From positions 124,001-188,000 of the forward strand of contig OZ025848.1 in the NCBI GenBank assembly GCA_964019425.1: a stretch of DNA of 64,000 nucleotides, read 5' to 3'. Within the stretch, counting starts at the first letter, position 1, and each line of letters opens with the position of its first letter. Position numbers and translations under genes: made by a program. Shown piece after piece: positions 44,917-55,764 of this stretch. The notes under the pieces were generated by a model. It worked only from the letters and a program-made list of their open reading frames with translations, had not been told where the DNA came from and did no database searches. Source of the DNA: Flectonema sp. DT1601 (taxonomy: Eukaryota > Euglenozoa > Diplonemea > Diplonemida > Diplonemidae).

Positions 44917-45411
44917 CTAATTCTCTCTGACAGGTGCTCCACGGTACAAGAATGGAAGCGGCTGTTTGCCACATTCACCTGGACCGGAATCTGTGCATTT
45001 ACATTGCTTTGGGGTAGCCAAATTCCTTTCAAAGCAAACATTACATTGATTTCCTGTAGTGCACTGTGTGTGTGTTTGGTTGTACAGACTAAGAGCAGTG
45101 CTGAAGTATTGGTGTTCAGTCATGTTGTCTGCACATGATCCGTGCTTTTCCCATTCGTGTGACCAGAAAGTCGGGTTTGGTCCCTGGTCAGAAGGCCAGT
45201 ATTTGTTTAATTCCGGAACTAAATCCTCGACGAGTGCTTCTTTGAATGTTACGTTTCTGCAAAACCCAGCATTCCACTCCGGCCACAATCCGTGGATAGT
45301 CCAAATTGGACTTTCCTTTTCCATTCTCAGTCTGTAATAGTTTCCCTCCCAACCCTGCGCATTTGAAAGAGCCACAACTCCAAGAAGTGAAAGCAACATT
45401 TTCATAGGCAT
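44917..45411 (-). CDS. Compact secreted RNase T2
   Basis: A 164-residue protein; the chosen ATG (45411) follows a CAA-rich leader, and two further ATGs lie within the next five codons. Signal peptide at residues 1-20 (MKMLLSLLGVVALSNAQG). Both active-site blocks are intact: CAS I WTIHGLWP and CAS II FWSHEWEKHGSC, supplying the three catalytic histidines, and there are several N-glycosylation sites. It is unusually short: family members have about 200 or more residues, with an N-terminal sheet before CAS I and a longer C-terminus. Here a Cys-rich tail (CNVCFERNLATPKQCKC) replaces the usual end. It should cleave RNA outside the cell or in the vacuole. Confidence 0.88.
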   Translation of the reverse strand: MPMKMLLSLLGVVALSNAQGWEGNYYRLRMEKESPIWTIHGLWPEWNAGFCRNVTFKEALVEDLVPELNKYWPSDQGPNPTFWSHEWEKHGSCADNMTEHQYFSTALSLYNQTHTQCTTGNQCNVCFERNLATPKQCKCTDSGPGECGKQPLPFLYRGAPVREN

Positions 45412-45915
45412 TTGTTGTTGTTGTTGTTTTAGTTCTCCTTTTATGAAATTAATTTTAAATAAAAAATACCTCAACGAGATGCTATGAAACAAAAAAAAAA
45501 AAAAAAAAAAAAAACCCTGTGATATAAGTAACTATAATAAAAACTCTTATAAATTAACTAAAAACATGATCAAGTCTCGGTTAGTGTGTGTGACCGCATT
45601 GCACGGAGGTATTGACTGCGCTAGAATATGAGGTGGTGATAGCACATTCAAAAATCTATAAAAAAAATAAAAAAAAAAAGGAACCTATTTTGATAAGACT
45701 TGATTAGAAGGAATTTCTCCTTACCTTTTTGAGATCAATATTTTTTTATTTATTTTTTTTTTTTTTTTTTTCTCTTTTGGTTCTCGTTGTTTGTTATATT
45801 AGGAAACTAAAAAAAATAACCAAAAAAAAGGTTAAAAAAAAAACTATAATTTTTTGTTTTCCAAAAAAATGATGAAATCTGAATATAGTATCCACAGCAC
45901 TCAGTGTTGGCTGAC
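45412..45915. other. Intergenic spacer
   Basis: AT-rich, with A runs at 45489-45512 and T runs near 45752-45770. Nothing was recognised. Confidence 0.5.
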
Positions 45916-46016
45916 TCAGTTGAACATTTTTGAGTACATTTGCTTGTCTTTTTTCCTGTTTTTTTTTTTTTTTTTTTAAATTTTCATTTGTCTTCTTATT
46001 TTAAAAAAAAGAGAGG

Positions 46017-46087
<71 letters not shown>

Positions 46088-48216
46088 ACATACAATTGCG
46101 CGGCTTCTGCCTTCTGAAGGAGGTCCAATTCCTTTTTAATCGCACTATCTCCTCCCGATAGTTCCAAGGCTTTCGTTAAATCATCTTTCGACTTCGCAAA
46201 CTCACTTAGTTGTCTTCTTGCTTGTCCTCTTCTGAAGTAGGCTTTGGCTGATTTCGGATCATAGTCGATAGCTTGGGTGCAATTCTTTTCACAATGACTC
46301 CATTTTTTTAATTTTATTGATGACGAAGCGATGTTAAGATGGCATGAGATTGCGAGAGTGTTACGCTTCTCTTTAACATCTGGGTTGTCCAAGTCGTATA
46401 TATCCTTTAGGTGAGTGAGTGCCTGTACGAATCTTGTAACCGCATCGATATAATTCTCAGCCTTAAATAAAACGATTCCCTGATCTTTACGATCCTGTGC
46501 TGCTTTGATTCTTTGCGGATCCGTTTTTGGCTCACGTGTTTCTTTAGCAAGTTTCATTTGTTCTTGGCGAACCTTTTCTCTTGCGGCTTCTTCTTCTTCT
46601 TGTTTAATTAGGTATTCACCTATTGCAGGGTATTCTTTTGCAACTTTTTCTTTGAGCTCAGATAACTTTTCTTCGAATGTTGATATTTCAACGTCTTCAT
46701 TATCCAGCATCCAATCGTCCATAGTTTTAACGAATTTCTCGATTTCTTCAATTTGATCATCAGAGAGCTTAGCAGAGTACGCAACTCCACACAATTGTAA
46801 GTAGTAGGCTTCCAAGTTATTCTTGGCAGCCATTCTTAAGTTGTATTGCTCTTCAGCAGTCGAAAGCTCTTTTTCAATATTTGTCATAACGCTAACATCT
46901 TCAGCAGGTAATTCCTTTGACGGATCTGGAGTTACTTTTGAACATGAAAAGTTAAAATAATGAACTCCGTTCAAGACTGGTGCGGTTAATTCTTCAGTTG
47001 TTTCAGTCTTTTCATCATCAGTTGGCTCAACCGGTTCTGGTTTAGTCTCCAGGTCCTGACAAAGTGTAGTGAGAGCACATCCCTGTGCTACTGTTTGAGC
47101 AGGGTCTAAGTGAACAGAAAGGGATTCAACGCTGAATTTTTCTTTTAAGAAATTCTGAACACAAGTAGTCCTCCATCCTCCTCCTATGGCTTCCACCTCC
47201 GCAATGTCTGAAACAGTGATTTTCGCTGCCGACAGCGCTTCGTCGATTGCTCCGTCTACTGCTTTGATAAGACTATCAGAAAATCTCTTAATGTCATCAC
47301 TCAACATAGTGTGAGTCAAGTCAAGTGTTTCAGTCAAAGCTTCAGCGTTTAATGTGTGCTTCGTTACTGTGGACATTATTTCCTTAGCCTTGGCTGATTC
47401 CCTTAGAAGTCTTGCGAACGGCTTAGTTCCAGGAACGAATAATTCTTTATCAGAACTCTTGATGCCGTCAACGATGGTCTTTTGTATTAAAATATCTAAC
47501 GACGATGATCCTGTAGAGACGCAGCTCTCTCCCAAAACCACTACTTCATTTTTACTGAAGCGAGATATAGTGACAGTAGAATAACCACTACCGATGTCAA
47601 TAATAGCGACTGGTTTGATCTCTTCAGAAAAGTCTTTAGGAAGGAATTCATGACGCAGACCTCTGTAGCATTGAGATGCAGCTTGTCCTTCCGTTACTAC
47701 AGTGATATCACTTTTGTTCATTCCAACAATCTGAAGTGCGCTAATCACGATATGAATTGATTCATCGGAGGCTGTTTTTGGAACAGCGACAGCAACCTTT
47801 CCAGGAAGTTCTTCCTTCTTTGCGCCATCCATTTTACGAGCATAGTTAATAACCGTATTAAACAACATAGATAGGAGTTGAGGGATGTTGAATTCTCCTC
47901 TTGGAGTGGTCATTGCTGGTAGTTTTGAAGATATAGCTTCCATCTTATATCCCATTTGGAGGTTATCTGCGGTAGCTCCTTCTGAGAACAATTTTCTAAT
48001 GAAATTGGCTGCCCACTTTGGTCGAGACGTTACCTTTGAAAGGCCTTCCTCACCAACATATCTGCGCTCTTCATCAAACGCGATAACACTGGGAGTACTC
48101 TCTAAAGAAAAGTCATTTCTTACTATCTCAGGCATGCGCTGCTCAGCGGACATCAGACTGACACGAGTCTTGTCCGTTCCAAAATCAATACCAATCACCC
48201 GATTTGTGAAACTCAT
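45916..48216 (-). CDS. Hsp110-type ATPase domain fused to TPR co-chaperone domain, without the substrate beta-domain
   Basis: Exons 48216-46094 and 45955-45916 give 720 residues; the 138-base intron (GTATGT...AAACAG) carries a T tract of about 69 bases. Residues 1-378 are an Hsp70/Hsp110 nucleotide-binding domain: GIDFGTDKTRVSLM, IDIGSGYSTVTI, IGGGWRTT and LDPAQTVAQGCAL. An acidic linker (about 379-440) then leads directly into an Hsp110-like helical lid (about 440-555, NNLEAYYLQLCGVAYSAKL); the beta-sandwich substrate domain is absent. Residues about 570-705 are three TPRs with carboxylate-clamp-type residues (NIASSSIKL; KAYFRRGQARRQL), ending KKDKQMYSKMFN like FKBP/CyP40 tails. Hsp110s are Hsp70 nucleotide-exchange factors and clamp TPRs bind the EEVD tail of Hsp70/Hsp90, so this may be a self-contained recruiting exchange factor. 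Confidence 0.88.
46017..46085 (-). repeat. A/T homopolymer of about 69 bases inside an intron
   Basis: On the coding (minus) strand this is a T run within the single intron of the Hsp110-TPR gene, beginning a few bases after the GTATGTAA donor. It is the longest homopolymer in the window. Its length is likely to vary between alleles and assemblies. Confidence 0.9.
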
Positions 48217-48966
48217 TTTTTGATATGAAAGGGTGGAGATCTCTGAATGAGGAGAATAAAAAATCAAAACAAAAAAACCATTCAGATAACCTTATATTTC
48301 GTTGAACGCAGCTTTTTTTGTTGTACCGACTACGTCGGTACAACAAAAAAACAACTTCAACACCAGAAAAAACTTGCATATCCTAAATCGGTACAAAGGG
48401 AAAAAAAATAATTACATTTTGTTATTCCCGTTGTGTGATTAGAAAAAAAAACAGAACATCTGGAAAAGAAAAAAAAAAAACGGCATTTCTAAGAGAGGTG
48501 CTACCAAAGGCTGGGGGGAATACAAATAGCAGCTGTTCGTTAATAACATAAGAAAGGGGTTATGGCCCAAAATACACCACCTGGTGGTAAGAAATTACCA
48601 CATCTATTGCAAACAAATTCTTGGTTGAGGTGATCCTCCCCACAATAAGAAACTTATTGGATGATTGAACTGTAAAACACACCTAACTAAATAGCTGCAT
48701 AAATCTCGCCAACCCGCACAACGGTGAATCACAAAAGTATAGAGGTCACCACGTAAACAAAAGAGCGACCCTACTAAGTCGTAAAACTATATTTCTCTAA
48801 CTTCTAATTTTCTTTTTTTTTTATAGAAAATAAAGTACCAAAACCAGACAATAATAATAGAATAAAAGAAAAGGGAAAAAGAAAAAAAATTGAAAAAAAA
48901 AATACATAATAAAAAAAAAAAAAAAAAAAATCAGACGAACTCAAAGACATCACTAAGTTGCGTTCT
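48217..48966. other. Intergenic spacer with a perfect hairpin
   Basis: The spacer contains the acceptor for the Hsp110-TPR gene (TCTCCTCATTCAG, about 48243), the inverted repeat at 48313-48351 listed separately, and A runs toward the SAM-domain gene. No coding sequence was recognised. Confidence 0.55.
48313..48351. repeat. Perfect 18-bp inverted repeat with three-base loop
   Basis: TTTTTTTGTTGTACCGAC (48313-48330), loop TAC, then the exact reverse complement (48334-48351). It lies about 100 bases upstream of the Hsp110-TPR start codon, outside any gene. It could be a cruciform, an RNA hairpin at a cleavage/polyadenylation site between transcripts, or the remains of a small inverted-repeat element. 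Confidence 0.9.
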
Positions 48967-50453
48967 TTAAACATGTGGCTTAACTCCCATCTCTACCTCT
49001 TTAAAAGCTCTGAGGAGTACATCAGGATTACTTGAGAAAGTTGCAGTAAGCAGTCCTGCTACAGCTTCAGGATTTGGATTATTCTGAGATTGTAAATACG
49101 ATGACACCCTACTCTGGATTTCATATTCCCGACGACGCCCAATATGAGAAGCCCGAGTGTTGCTTGGAGACAATGACAACGGCAGACCATCAGAAACCCT
49201 CAGAAGATCTCCCAACAATTCTATTTCCCTATCCTGGTGAAGGTCAAGCAGTATATCAACAGCTGGAACAAGAGGAGGAGATATACTTTTCAACAGTGAA
49301 ACAGTCCTGTCTCGGTATGGAGAAGGAAAGTAAATCGGGTAGATCGACGCCAGAGTCGCAAACAACCTCTCAGTCTGACCTTCAAATTTGTGTGTTATTT
49401 CATTAATTTGACAAACTTTTCCCGAATCATACTTCAGATAAAAATCAGTTAAAATCTTCTTCACGTTGAACAAATCAGATTGCTCCATTACATCATCAAC
49501 GTCAACACATTGCGAAGTATCTCGAGGTGAGATACCCTCCCCCGGCAGGGTAATTGTCGTTCTCGCAGTTCTTCCTTGACGAAGTTTTCTAATTGCATTT
49601 ACGACAATAGTTCTGGGTCCCAACGGACCCACACCCATTTCCTCTAAATCATCTTCAGAGAGTTGCTTTACAGCGTCTATGGAGAGCTCATTCTCTGCAA
49701 ATAAATCCGCAAACCTGGTCATGTCTATAGAAAGCAGCCATTTCAAAACGGGTGCGAATGTCTCGGTTAGCCTGAAATTTGCACCCTTGTCGGATACGTG
49801 GTTTTCGACGTAAGTTTTTGCTGATGTGATTCGCTGTTGTTCGGTGTCGGAAATTGTTTTTAAAAGGCTTCCGTATTCGTCGTGTCGTTGCGCAATTTGA
49901 TCTGTGCTTTGCTGAAGTTGTTTTTGAATTCTAAGGTTTTCATCCTGAATCTTTTGCATCACATCACTCATGTTCTTCGATAAGATATTTTGATCTTCCT
50001 TTAACTGTTCTCTCTGTTGATTTATTCTGTCACTCTCAGCAGAGTGTAATGCTTGTTTCATGTCAGTATTGGTGTCAATTTGCTTCACTAATTGCTCTGC
50101 TTCCGCAGCTTTAACGGTCAGCTGTCGAAGTCGTTCTTCCTGCTCTTTAATTTTATCATCAAGTATGGACTGTCTGCTGATTGCTGTCTTTTCAATGGCG
50201 ACCTATGTGTGGATATTAAGAAAGTAGTATAGCATGTGATGGTTGAGATCATTTCTAAACATACCAACATTGTTTCTTCCCATTGGGTTGTTCTTTGAAT
50301 TCGTGACTGCTCGTAGTCGTCCAGTTCCTTTCTGATTTGATTTGTTTTTTTAATAAATCAAAAAAAGGTATTAAAGAACCTTAAGGGGAGGAAAAGAAGA
50401 AAGAAAAAAGAAAAATACTTTCTCTCAGCAAATAATTCCTCAAAACGCTTCAT
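48967..50453 (-). CDS. SAM-domain coiled-coil protein (5' end uncertain)
   Basis: The last exons are placed by phase: 50483-50419, 50331-50265 and 50202-48967, with introns of 87 and 62 bases. A further exon ending at 50636 joins in frame across a 152-base intron, adding a Pro/Gln segment (QQPTQPPPQLVYSPEANSE), but I find no ATG upstream of it. The first usable ATG is at 50453, giving 445 residues. Residues up to about 170 are coiled coil (Gln/Glu-rich). Residues about 184-245 are a SAM domain (WLLSIDMTRFADLFAENELSI, then LGPRTIVVNAIRKLR). The C-terminal 200 residues are helical with no recognised domain. It probably has a scaffold or oligomerisation role. Confidence 0.7.
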
Positions 50454-50695
50454 TGCTTCAAGTTCTTCTCTTTCCCAATCGATCTGTTTGTGGGTTTTTG
50501 TTACTAATTTGCTTTTGATAGATGGATCGCTGATACAGTAAACTAACCAATAGAGCTACTAGGCAATCTTATTAGGATTGTTATGGTATAGCGTTATCAG
50601 TATAAACATGAAAGAGAAAAAAACAAAAAACATACCTCAGAATTAGCCTCTGGAGAGTAAACAAGTTGCGGTGGTGGTTGTGTAGGTTGCTGGCC

Positions 50696-51198
50696 TATCA
50701 CCAAAACATGTGTTTTGTTTTAAACGAAATAACAAAAAAAAAAGTTTTGTTATTTCTTTTTTTTTTTTTTTTTTTTTTTCCCCCAAAAAAAAAAAATACA
50801 AGATACAGGGGGGAAAAAAAAAGCGGGGAAACTATAAAAAAAAAGAAGTCTGGAAGGGGAAAAAGAAAATACGAATATAAAAAAAAAAGTCAAGCAATCA
50901 CTCAAAAAAAAAAAACGAATCTATTCGCACGTAGTGTAAATGTAATTCTACAAGCCAACCTGCACAAGAAAATTTCTTCGTTAGTAGTATAAGTGTCTGT
51001 ATTGTTTAGATGAGTCTTTTCTTAACACAATATACGAAAACTGTAATCCAGTCGCCTCTTATGAAATTCTGATTCGAAAATTGACTACGAGTTGGGTTTA
51101 AAAAAAAGAGGGGGAAAATGGAACGAGGGCTGACAACCTCACCACAGAATCGTATAATATAAATAAAAGAGTTTTATTATTTTTATTGTGGTCCCATT
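50696..51198. other. Spacer, possible unrecognised 5' exon of the SAM-domain gene
   Basis: AT-rich with T/A runs (50757-50778 and others). No ATG in the needed direction occurs between 50710 and the next gene, so any leader exon here would be non-coding. Confidence 0.45.
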
Positions 51199-53545
51199 CT
51201 AATACTGTCGAACAGTTTTGGGTTCGTCAAATAGAGAAGAGGAGGACATGAGATAAGTTTGAAATACTGTTTTCTATTAGCAAATTTTTGAGGGGGGAAA
51301 AACAAAAGATACATACGTTCGTTTTTCAGTTTTGCAGCTTCTTCCGCTGCTGCTGTAGCTTCAGCAACGAGCTGCTCGCGTAGGGCTTGTTCAGCAGCCT
51401 GCTTGTCGCGTTGTTGTTCTTCTTCTAAATGTCGTAGGCGTTCTTTTTCTTCTTCGTCTTTTTGTTTTGCTTCGTCTTCGAGTTTTCGTTGTTTCTCTTC
51501 TTCATCCATCATCGCAATCTTCTCTTTGCGATCGACAGCTGCCTGATAAGCGATGGTAGCACTCACCGTCGTACACACAGCTCCGTAAACCAGCATTTCC
51601 TGATAAATCCTTTCCTTCTCTTCAAGGATAGGACCTATACAGGCAACACAGGTAGCCATTCCTAATACTGTTGTTGCCAAGATAATGGGTTTCTGTTTTG
51701 GTAGTTGGTAAATAAAATAAACTTTATTGATGTGTACAGAACAAGTAAAATAAAATATAAGCAACTTCATACCTGAATAATTTGAAAGACTCTCGTCGAT
51801 ACTCTGAGAGATTCGTTTTTTGTTGCGACAACAAGTTCCGGAGTGAAAAGAGACTTTGTATATTTTAAGTCAAAATCAAAACTGTTATCGGAAACGTTCG
51901 TGTTGGGTCTCACTGAAGAGACTTCCAATTGACTGAACGGAGAGAGGATTGTCTCACCGTTTGGGGAGTAGATGACTGAAGAAGTTTTCGTTACTTTAAA
52001 AAGAATAGTTCCTTTATTATCATTAACCTGTTTACCACCAAAAGGATTAGCAGTGGAAGCGTTATACCCTTCCTGAAGAACTGTTTCTTCAGGTTTCTGT
52101 GATGCACCAAACTTATTGAAAGTAGACCATCCCATTATCATTCCTCTTTTTAATTTTACCATCCCTTCCAACAGTTGTAATGAAATATGAGACATTCCTT
52201 TCCACAACGTCAGCTCTTTGCCAGGTTCAAGCTTCGTTTCAAGGGAAGCAAAGTGAAACAAACACTTTATATGTTTTCCGATGTATTCCCAAGCCTCTGC
52301 TATCGCTCGTTCCTTACCATTGACCACAAGATCGAATCCTGGTACGTCAGACTTGTGTGGACTTCCTTTCGGAGAGTCTGGTGCCTCAGACTGCGTCTTG
52401 GGAGAATTTGGAGACTGCGGCTCTGCAGGCAGGTAACTACTAGCGGCTATGGCAAGTGCCTCAGATAGTTTTGTAGTAAAATTAGTATTCACAGGAATAC
52501 GACACTTTCCGCATAATAAAATTAAATCCGTAGACGTGTCACTCAAACCTACGAGTTTCGTGACAAAGGCTCTCGCGATGTCTACATCTTCGCTGTCCGA
52601 TGGCTCTGCAGTGTCAGCAGAGTTCTCAGTAGCATCATCACTTTTAGTTGTTATTTGTTTGTTGTCTGAATAAATATTAAACATTGATCTTGCTAATACC
52701 AATTCAGGGTCGACAAGGTCAGGCGGTAGCTTAAACACTTCCATAATCTCATCAAAGAGGTCACCTTGTTTGTCTTCATAAAGTTTTATCAATTTTTCAA
52801 TAAAATGAGTTAAGTTCAATTCCGGTTCATGTTGTGGAAATTCATTTGATATCCAGCGAGTTTGGGCATCGGTAATATAATTAGTAGAAATATCAGAATG
52901 GGTGTTGAGGTGGAGAGTGGCTTCGCCACAACGTCGATTGAGCTCGCGTTCTCCAAAGTAGGTGGGTACGGCTGCGCACAGTGTAGCAGCGAGAATGGGA
53001 ATATACTTAGCGAGATAACGAGGTTCAAGCCAACATCCTATTTCACTGGCCACAATAGTAAAACAAGCTGCGACTACTGTTGGCGCAACTAGTTTACAAA
53101 ATACTTCCAAAGGCATATCGTCATCTGACTCAACGTCCCTCATTACTTTCTCCATAGCGTTCTTCTCTCTTTGAATTCGTTCCTTGTCTCGCTCCATTGC
53201 TTTGTAAGCGACTGGGTCATCCTTCTTCATTTTTTCTTCCTTTTCCACTTGAGCAAGTGCCTTTTTCCGTTCCTTAATCCCACCCGATTCCTTCATTATA
53301 GCTATATACTTCCCATTCGCTATTCCTAATTTCTTAGGACTCTTTTTCATGTCCGCCGGCAACAGTGGGACACTCGGCCTCGGCGGTGAACCCTTACAAA
53401 TATATATCGCATGTCCTTCAATAGTTTTTATGGCTACGCGTTTTAGTATTATTCCGAGTAAATTACAAAATGGTTTTGTATCTGATACAGAGACTACTAT
53501 TTTATCCCCGGGTAGTAGGTAGTCGGTTATAATTCTCAGAATCAT
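51199..53545 (-). CDS. Multi-pass membrane protein with ADP-ribosyltransferase-like (ART, R-S-E class) domain
   Basis: Exons 53545-51773, 51692-51317 and 51266-51199 (introns of 80 and 50 bases, GTATGA and GTATGT starts) give 738 residues. Two membrane helices (about 147-195) follow a basic coiled N-terminus. Residues about 425-545 resemble RT6/ART2-type mono-ADP-ribosyltransferases: LTLWKGM (usual LYRGM, Arg replaced by Lys, about 449), GWSTFNKFGAS (S-T-S motif, about 470), then NGETILSPFSQLEVSSV (usual ExEVLLPPxTxFxV, second Glu retained, first replaced by Asn, about 528). After the ART-like part come two more membrane helices (from about 592) and an acidic/Lys-rich coiled coil. Catalysis would use NAD+ to modify proteins; activity is uncertain given the Lys. 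The ART assignment rests on three motifs in the right order and spacing. Confidence 0.65.
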
Positions 53546-54030
53546 CTTTTTTTATATATCTGATGACTATACTACGACAGGGGGAACTTGGATAAATAAA
53601 TCAAGTGGTTAACACACAACAACTTAGACATGAATCATTATAACTGAATTCTGTCCAAACAAAATCGCATGCATCAAATAAACTACCAGAGAAAGAAATG
53701 CTATCAAGTTAAATTGACCCGGTTGAGCATCCCTGCAGGTCGTTACAGCTTGTTATCTCTTTATATATCTGCACAAACACCTCACAGTATTAAGTTATCA
53801 CTTGTAACACATCACCTGTTAAACAAGATATACGTTTCTTCTATAGGTCCATCATTAAAAGAACGTTACATTTGACAATAGAGTGAGTACTACAAGTTTT
53901 AAAAAGAAAACATAAAAAGGATACAAACAATTAGTTACCTTCAACAGGAAGGCATTCTTTCTTCATTCATGTACAAACAGGTAAATATTAAACAACTATG
54001 AAACCTCACACAACTTGAGATATTATTTAA
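53546..54030. other. Intergenic spacer with the shared 3' flank of the alanine-rich genes
   Basis: From about 53919 to the stop at 54031 the sequence is nearly identical to 62640-62752, the 3' flank of copy 3, including GGCATTCTTTCTTCATTCATG. Copy 2 shares only the last 60 bases or so of this flank. It probably represents the 3' UTR. Confidence 0.8.
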
Positions 54031-55764
54031 TTAGTAGAAACGAGGACTTCCAACTGGAGATCCCAAAGCAGCCAACTTCGCATCGAGAACAGGACTTCCG
54101 GTTGTAGATCTCAACGGAGATCCGATGGTGGAGGCTGCCGCCAATGACGCGGCGTGCACTCTCGAAGGTGATCCGATGGACGATGCTGCCAATGCTGCAG
54201 CGTGTGCCCTCGCAGGGGAACGTGGGTCAGCATATGCAGCTAGCGGATCAGCGTACGCAGCTAGCGGATCAGCGTACGCAGCTAGCGGATCAGCGTAAGC
54301 AGCTCCGAGCGGGTCAGCGTACGCAATCGTCCTTCTCGGGCTGGCATCGTGAACTGCTCTCCTCAATGAAGCGCTGCTGGCAATCGAAGCAGCATGTCCG
54401 GCATCTGCACTGGCAAGTCTCGCAGACGCATGTGCTCCAGCCTCCGCAGAAACAGCAAATCCTTCCCTCGCTGAAGCAGCTGCGAGCGCAGACTCCTCAC
54501 GTAAGTGTCTCGAACGCTCAATCGAAGCGTGTGTTACGGCATTCGCATGAGAACCGCGTGCAACTGCCTCCTGACTGGTGGCACGCACGTACGCATCATT
54601 CGCCATCCCCAAATCACGTCCGCTTCTTCTCAGAGATCCGTGTGCAACAGCAACCTGTCCCCTCGCAGCTCCCTCATCAGCAGTTCTCGCAGCAAGCTCC
54701 GCCCTGGCAACAGCTGAATCCCTAGCCGCAACAGATGCTTCGGCAGCAGCAGTACGCGCACTCTGATCAGCGAATGACAGTCTCGTCGATGCGTTCGCAG
54801 CTTCCGCCTGCTCAGCCACAGCACGTCTGCCGGCAGCATCCGCTTCAGCCTGAGTGGCTCCGTGGCAGAGTGCTCTCGCCCTCGCCTGCTGTTCCACAGC
54901 TGAAGCATCAGCCCTCGCGTTGGAGGCATTCGCTCTCGCAACATCCGCATCCCTACCAGCAAGTGCAAGTGCCTGGGTCGCAGCTCTCTCCGCAGCCGCA
55001 GCTTCCCTCGCAATTGCCGCAGCGTGCGCAGCAGCAGCAGCAACCTCAGCCCTCCTCCTCTCAGCAGCTGCCGCCTGCACTTCAGCAGCAGAAGCACGGG
55101 TTCTGGTGGTGGCTGACGCAACACTCGCTTCGTGTGCCAGAACTCCAGCAGCCCTCTCAGATGCCCTGGCGTTGGCAGCATCTGCTCCAGCTGCAGCCGC
55201 CCTCGCTCCGGCAATTGACGCCTCGCCCGCTCTTCCATCCCTCACCGCTCCCAGTGAAGTTGCTCTCACAGCTGATGCAGCGTGGTTGGCATCCCTCTCA
55301 GCGGCCCTTCTTCCAGCAGCGTCTCTCTGAATAGCTTTCATACCCAACACTCCCTCAGCAGAAGCAAGTGCACCCTCAACAGCACGGTGCTCAGAAGCTC
55401 TCAGTGCAACACCGTGTCCTGCAGCAGCGGCGGCTGCTGAAGAAGCGTTGGCGGCGTAGGCAGCCGAGTGTTCTCTTGCGGAGGCATCGGCGGCGAGTCT
55501 TCCCTGCAACGCAGTTCTACCGGACTGAGCGATGGCCTCGGAACGCGAGAGGCTCGCGGCAGTGCTCGCGGCTGATGCGTGGCCAGCAAGAACTCCTGCT
55601 CTTGTTGATGCCTCAAGGGATCCAGCGCGAGCAAAGGCCTCGTTGGTGGCGTAAGTGTGGCCGAGGACGCTGTGCAGTGGGTCGTCGACGATAACAGCAG
55701 TTGGGCTCAGGCTGCTGAGACGAGGGCTCAGGCTTCCAGCGAGAAGACGTGGCGAGTAGGTCAT
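54031..55764 (-). CDS. Alanine-rich helical structural protein, copy 1
   Basis: A 577-residue protein from ATG 55764 (MTYSPRLL). An upstream in-frame ATG exists in copy 1 only; a TTGTTCTCACAG acceptor lies between it and the shared start, so the shared start is used. About 40% of residues are Ala, with regularly spaced Arg, Glu and Ser, almost no Lys and no Trp; residues 60-490 read as one long alpha-helical rod. The ends carry Ser-Pro-Arg motifs (SPRLLAGSLSPRLSSLSP at the start; SPVGSPRFY at the end), a pattern seen at the ends of striated-fibre and other cytoskeletal rods. Four seven-residue units (AAYADPL type) precede the C-terminus. G+C and codon bias are far higher than in neighbours, suggesting very high expression. 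Function unknown. Confidence 0.85.
   Translation of the reverse strand: MTYSPRLLAGSLSPRLSSLSPTAVIVDDPLHSVLGHTYATNEAFARAGSLEASTRAGVLAGHASAASTAASLSRSEAIAQSGRTALQGRLAADASAREHSAAYAANASSAAAAAAGHGVALRASEHRAVEGALASAEGVLGMKAIQRDAAGRRAAERDANHAASAVRATSLGAVRDGRAGEASIAGARAAAAGADAANARASERAAGVLAHEASVASATTRTRASAAEVQAAAAERRRAEVAAAAAHAAAIAREAAAAERAATQALALAGRDADVARANASNARADASAVEQQARARALCHGATQAEADAAGRRAVAEQAEAANASTRLSFADQSARTAAAEASVAARDSAVARAELAARTADEGAARGQVAVAHGSLRRSGRDLGMANDAYVRATSQEAVARGSHANAVTHASIERSRHLREESALAAASAREGFAVSAEAGAHASARLASADAGHAASIASSASLRRAVHDASPRRTIAYADPLGAAYADPLAAYADPLAAYADPLAAYADPRSPARAHAAALAASSIGSPSRVHAASLAAASTIGSPLRSTTGSPVLDAKLAALGSPVGSPRFY
54232..54300 (-). repeat. 21-base coding tandem repeat (copy 1, longest array)
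   Basis: Units of GCAGCTAGCGGATCAGCGTA(C) encode AAYADPL-like heptads. Copy 1 has two more units than copy 2 (56188-56215) and one more than copy 3 (62955-63000). The array changes protein length by seven residues per unit and is the main difference among the three proteins. Confidence 0.85.

Noticed and set aside
1062-48571. Shared 13-mer GGGGTTATGGCCC at about 1064 and 48558
   Set aside because: A single short match with unrelated flanks; could be chance.
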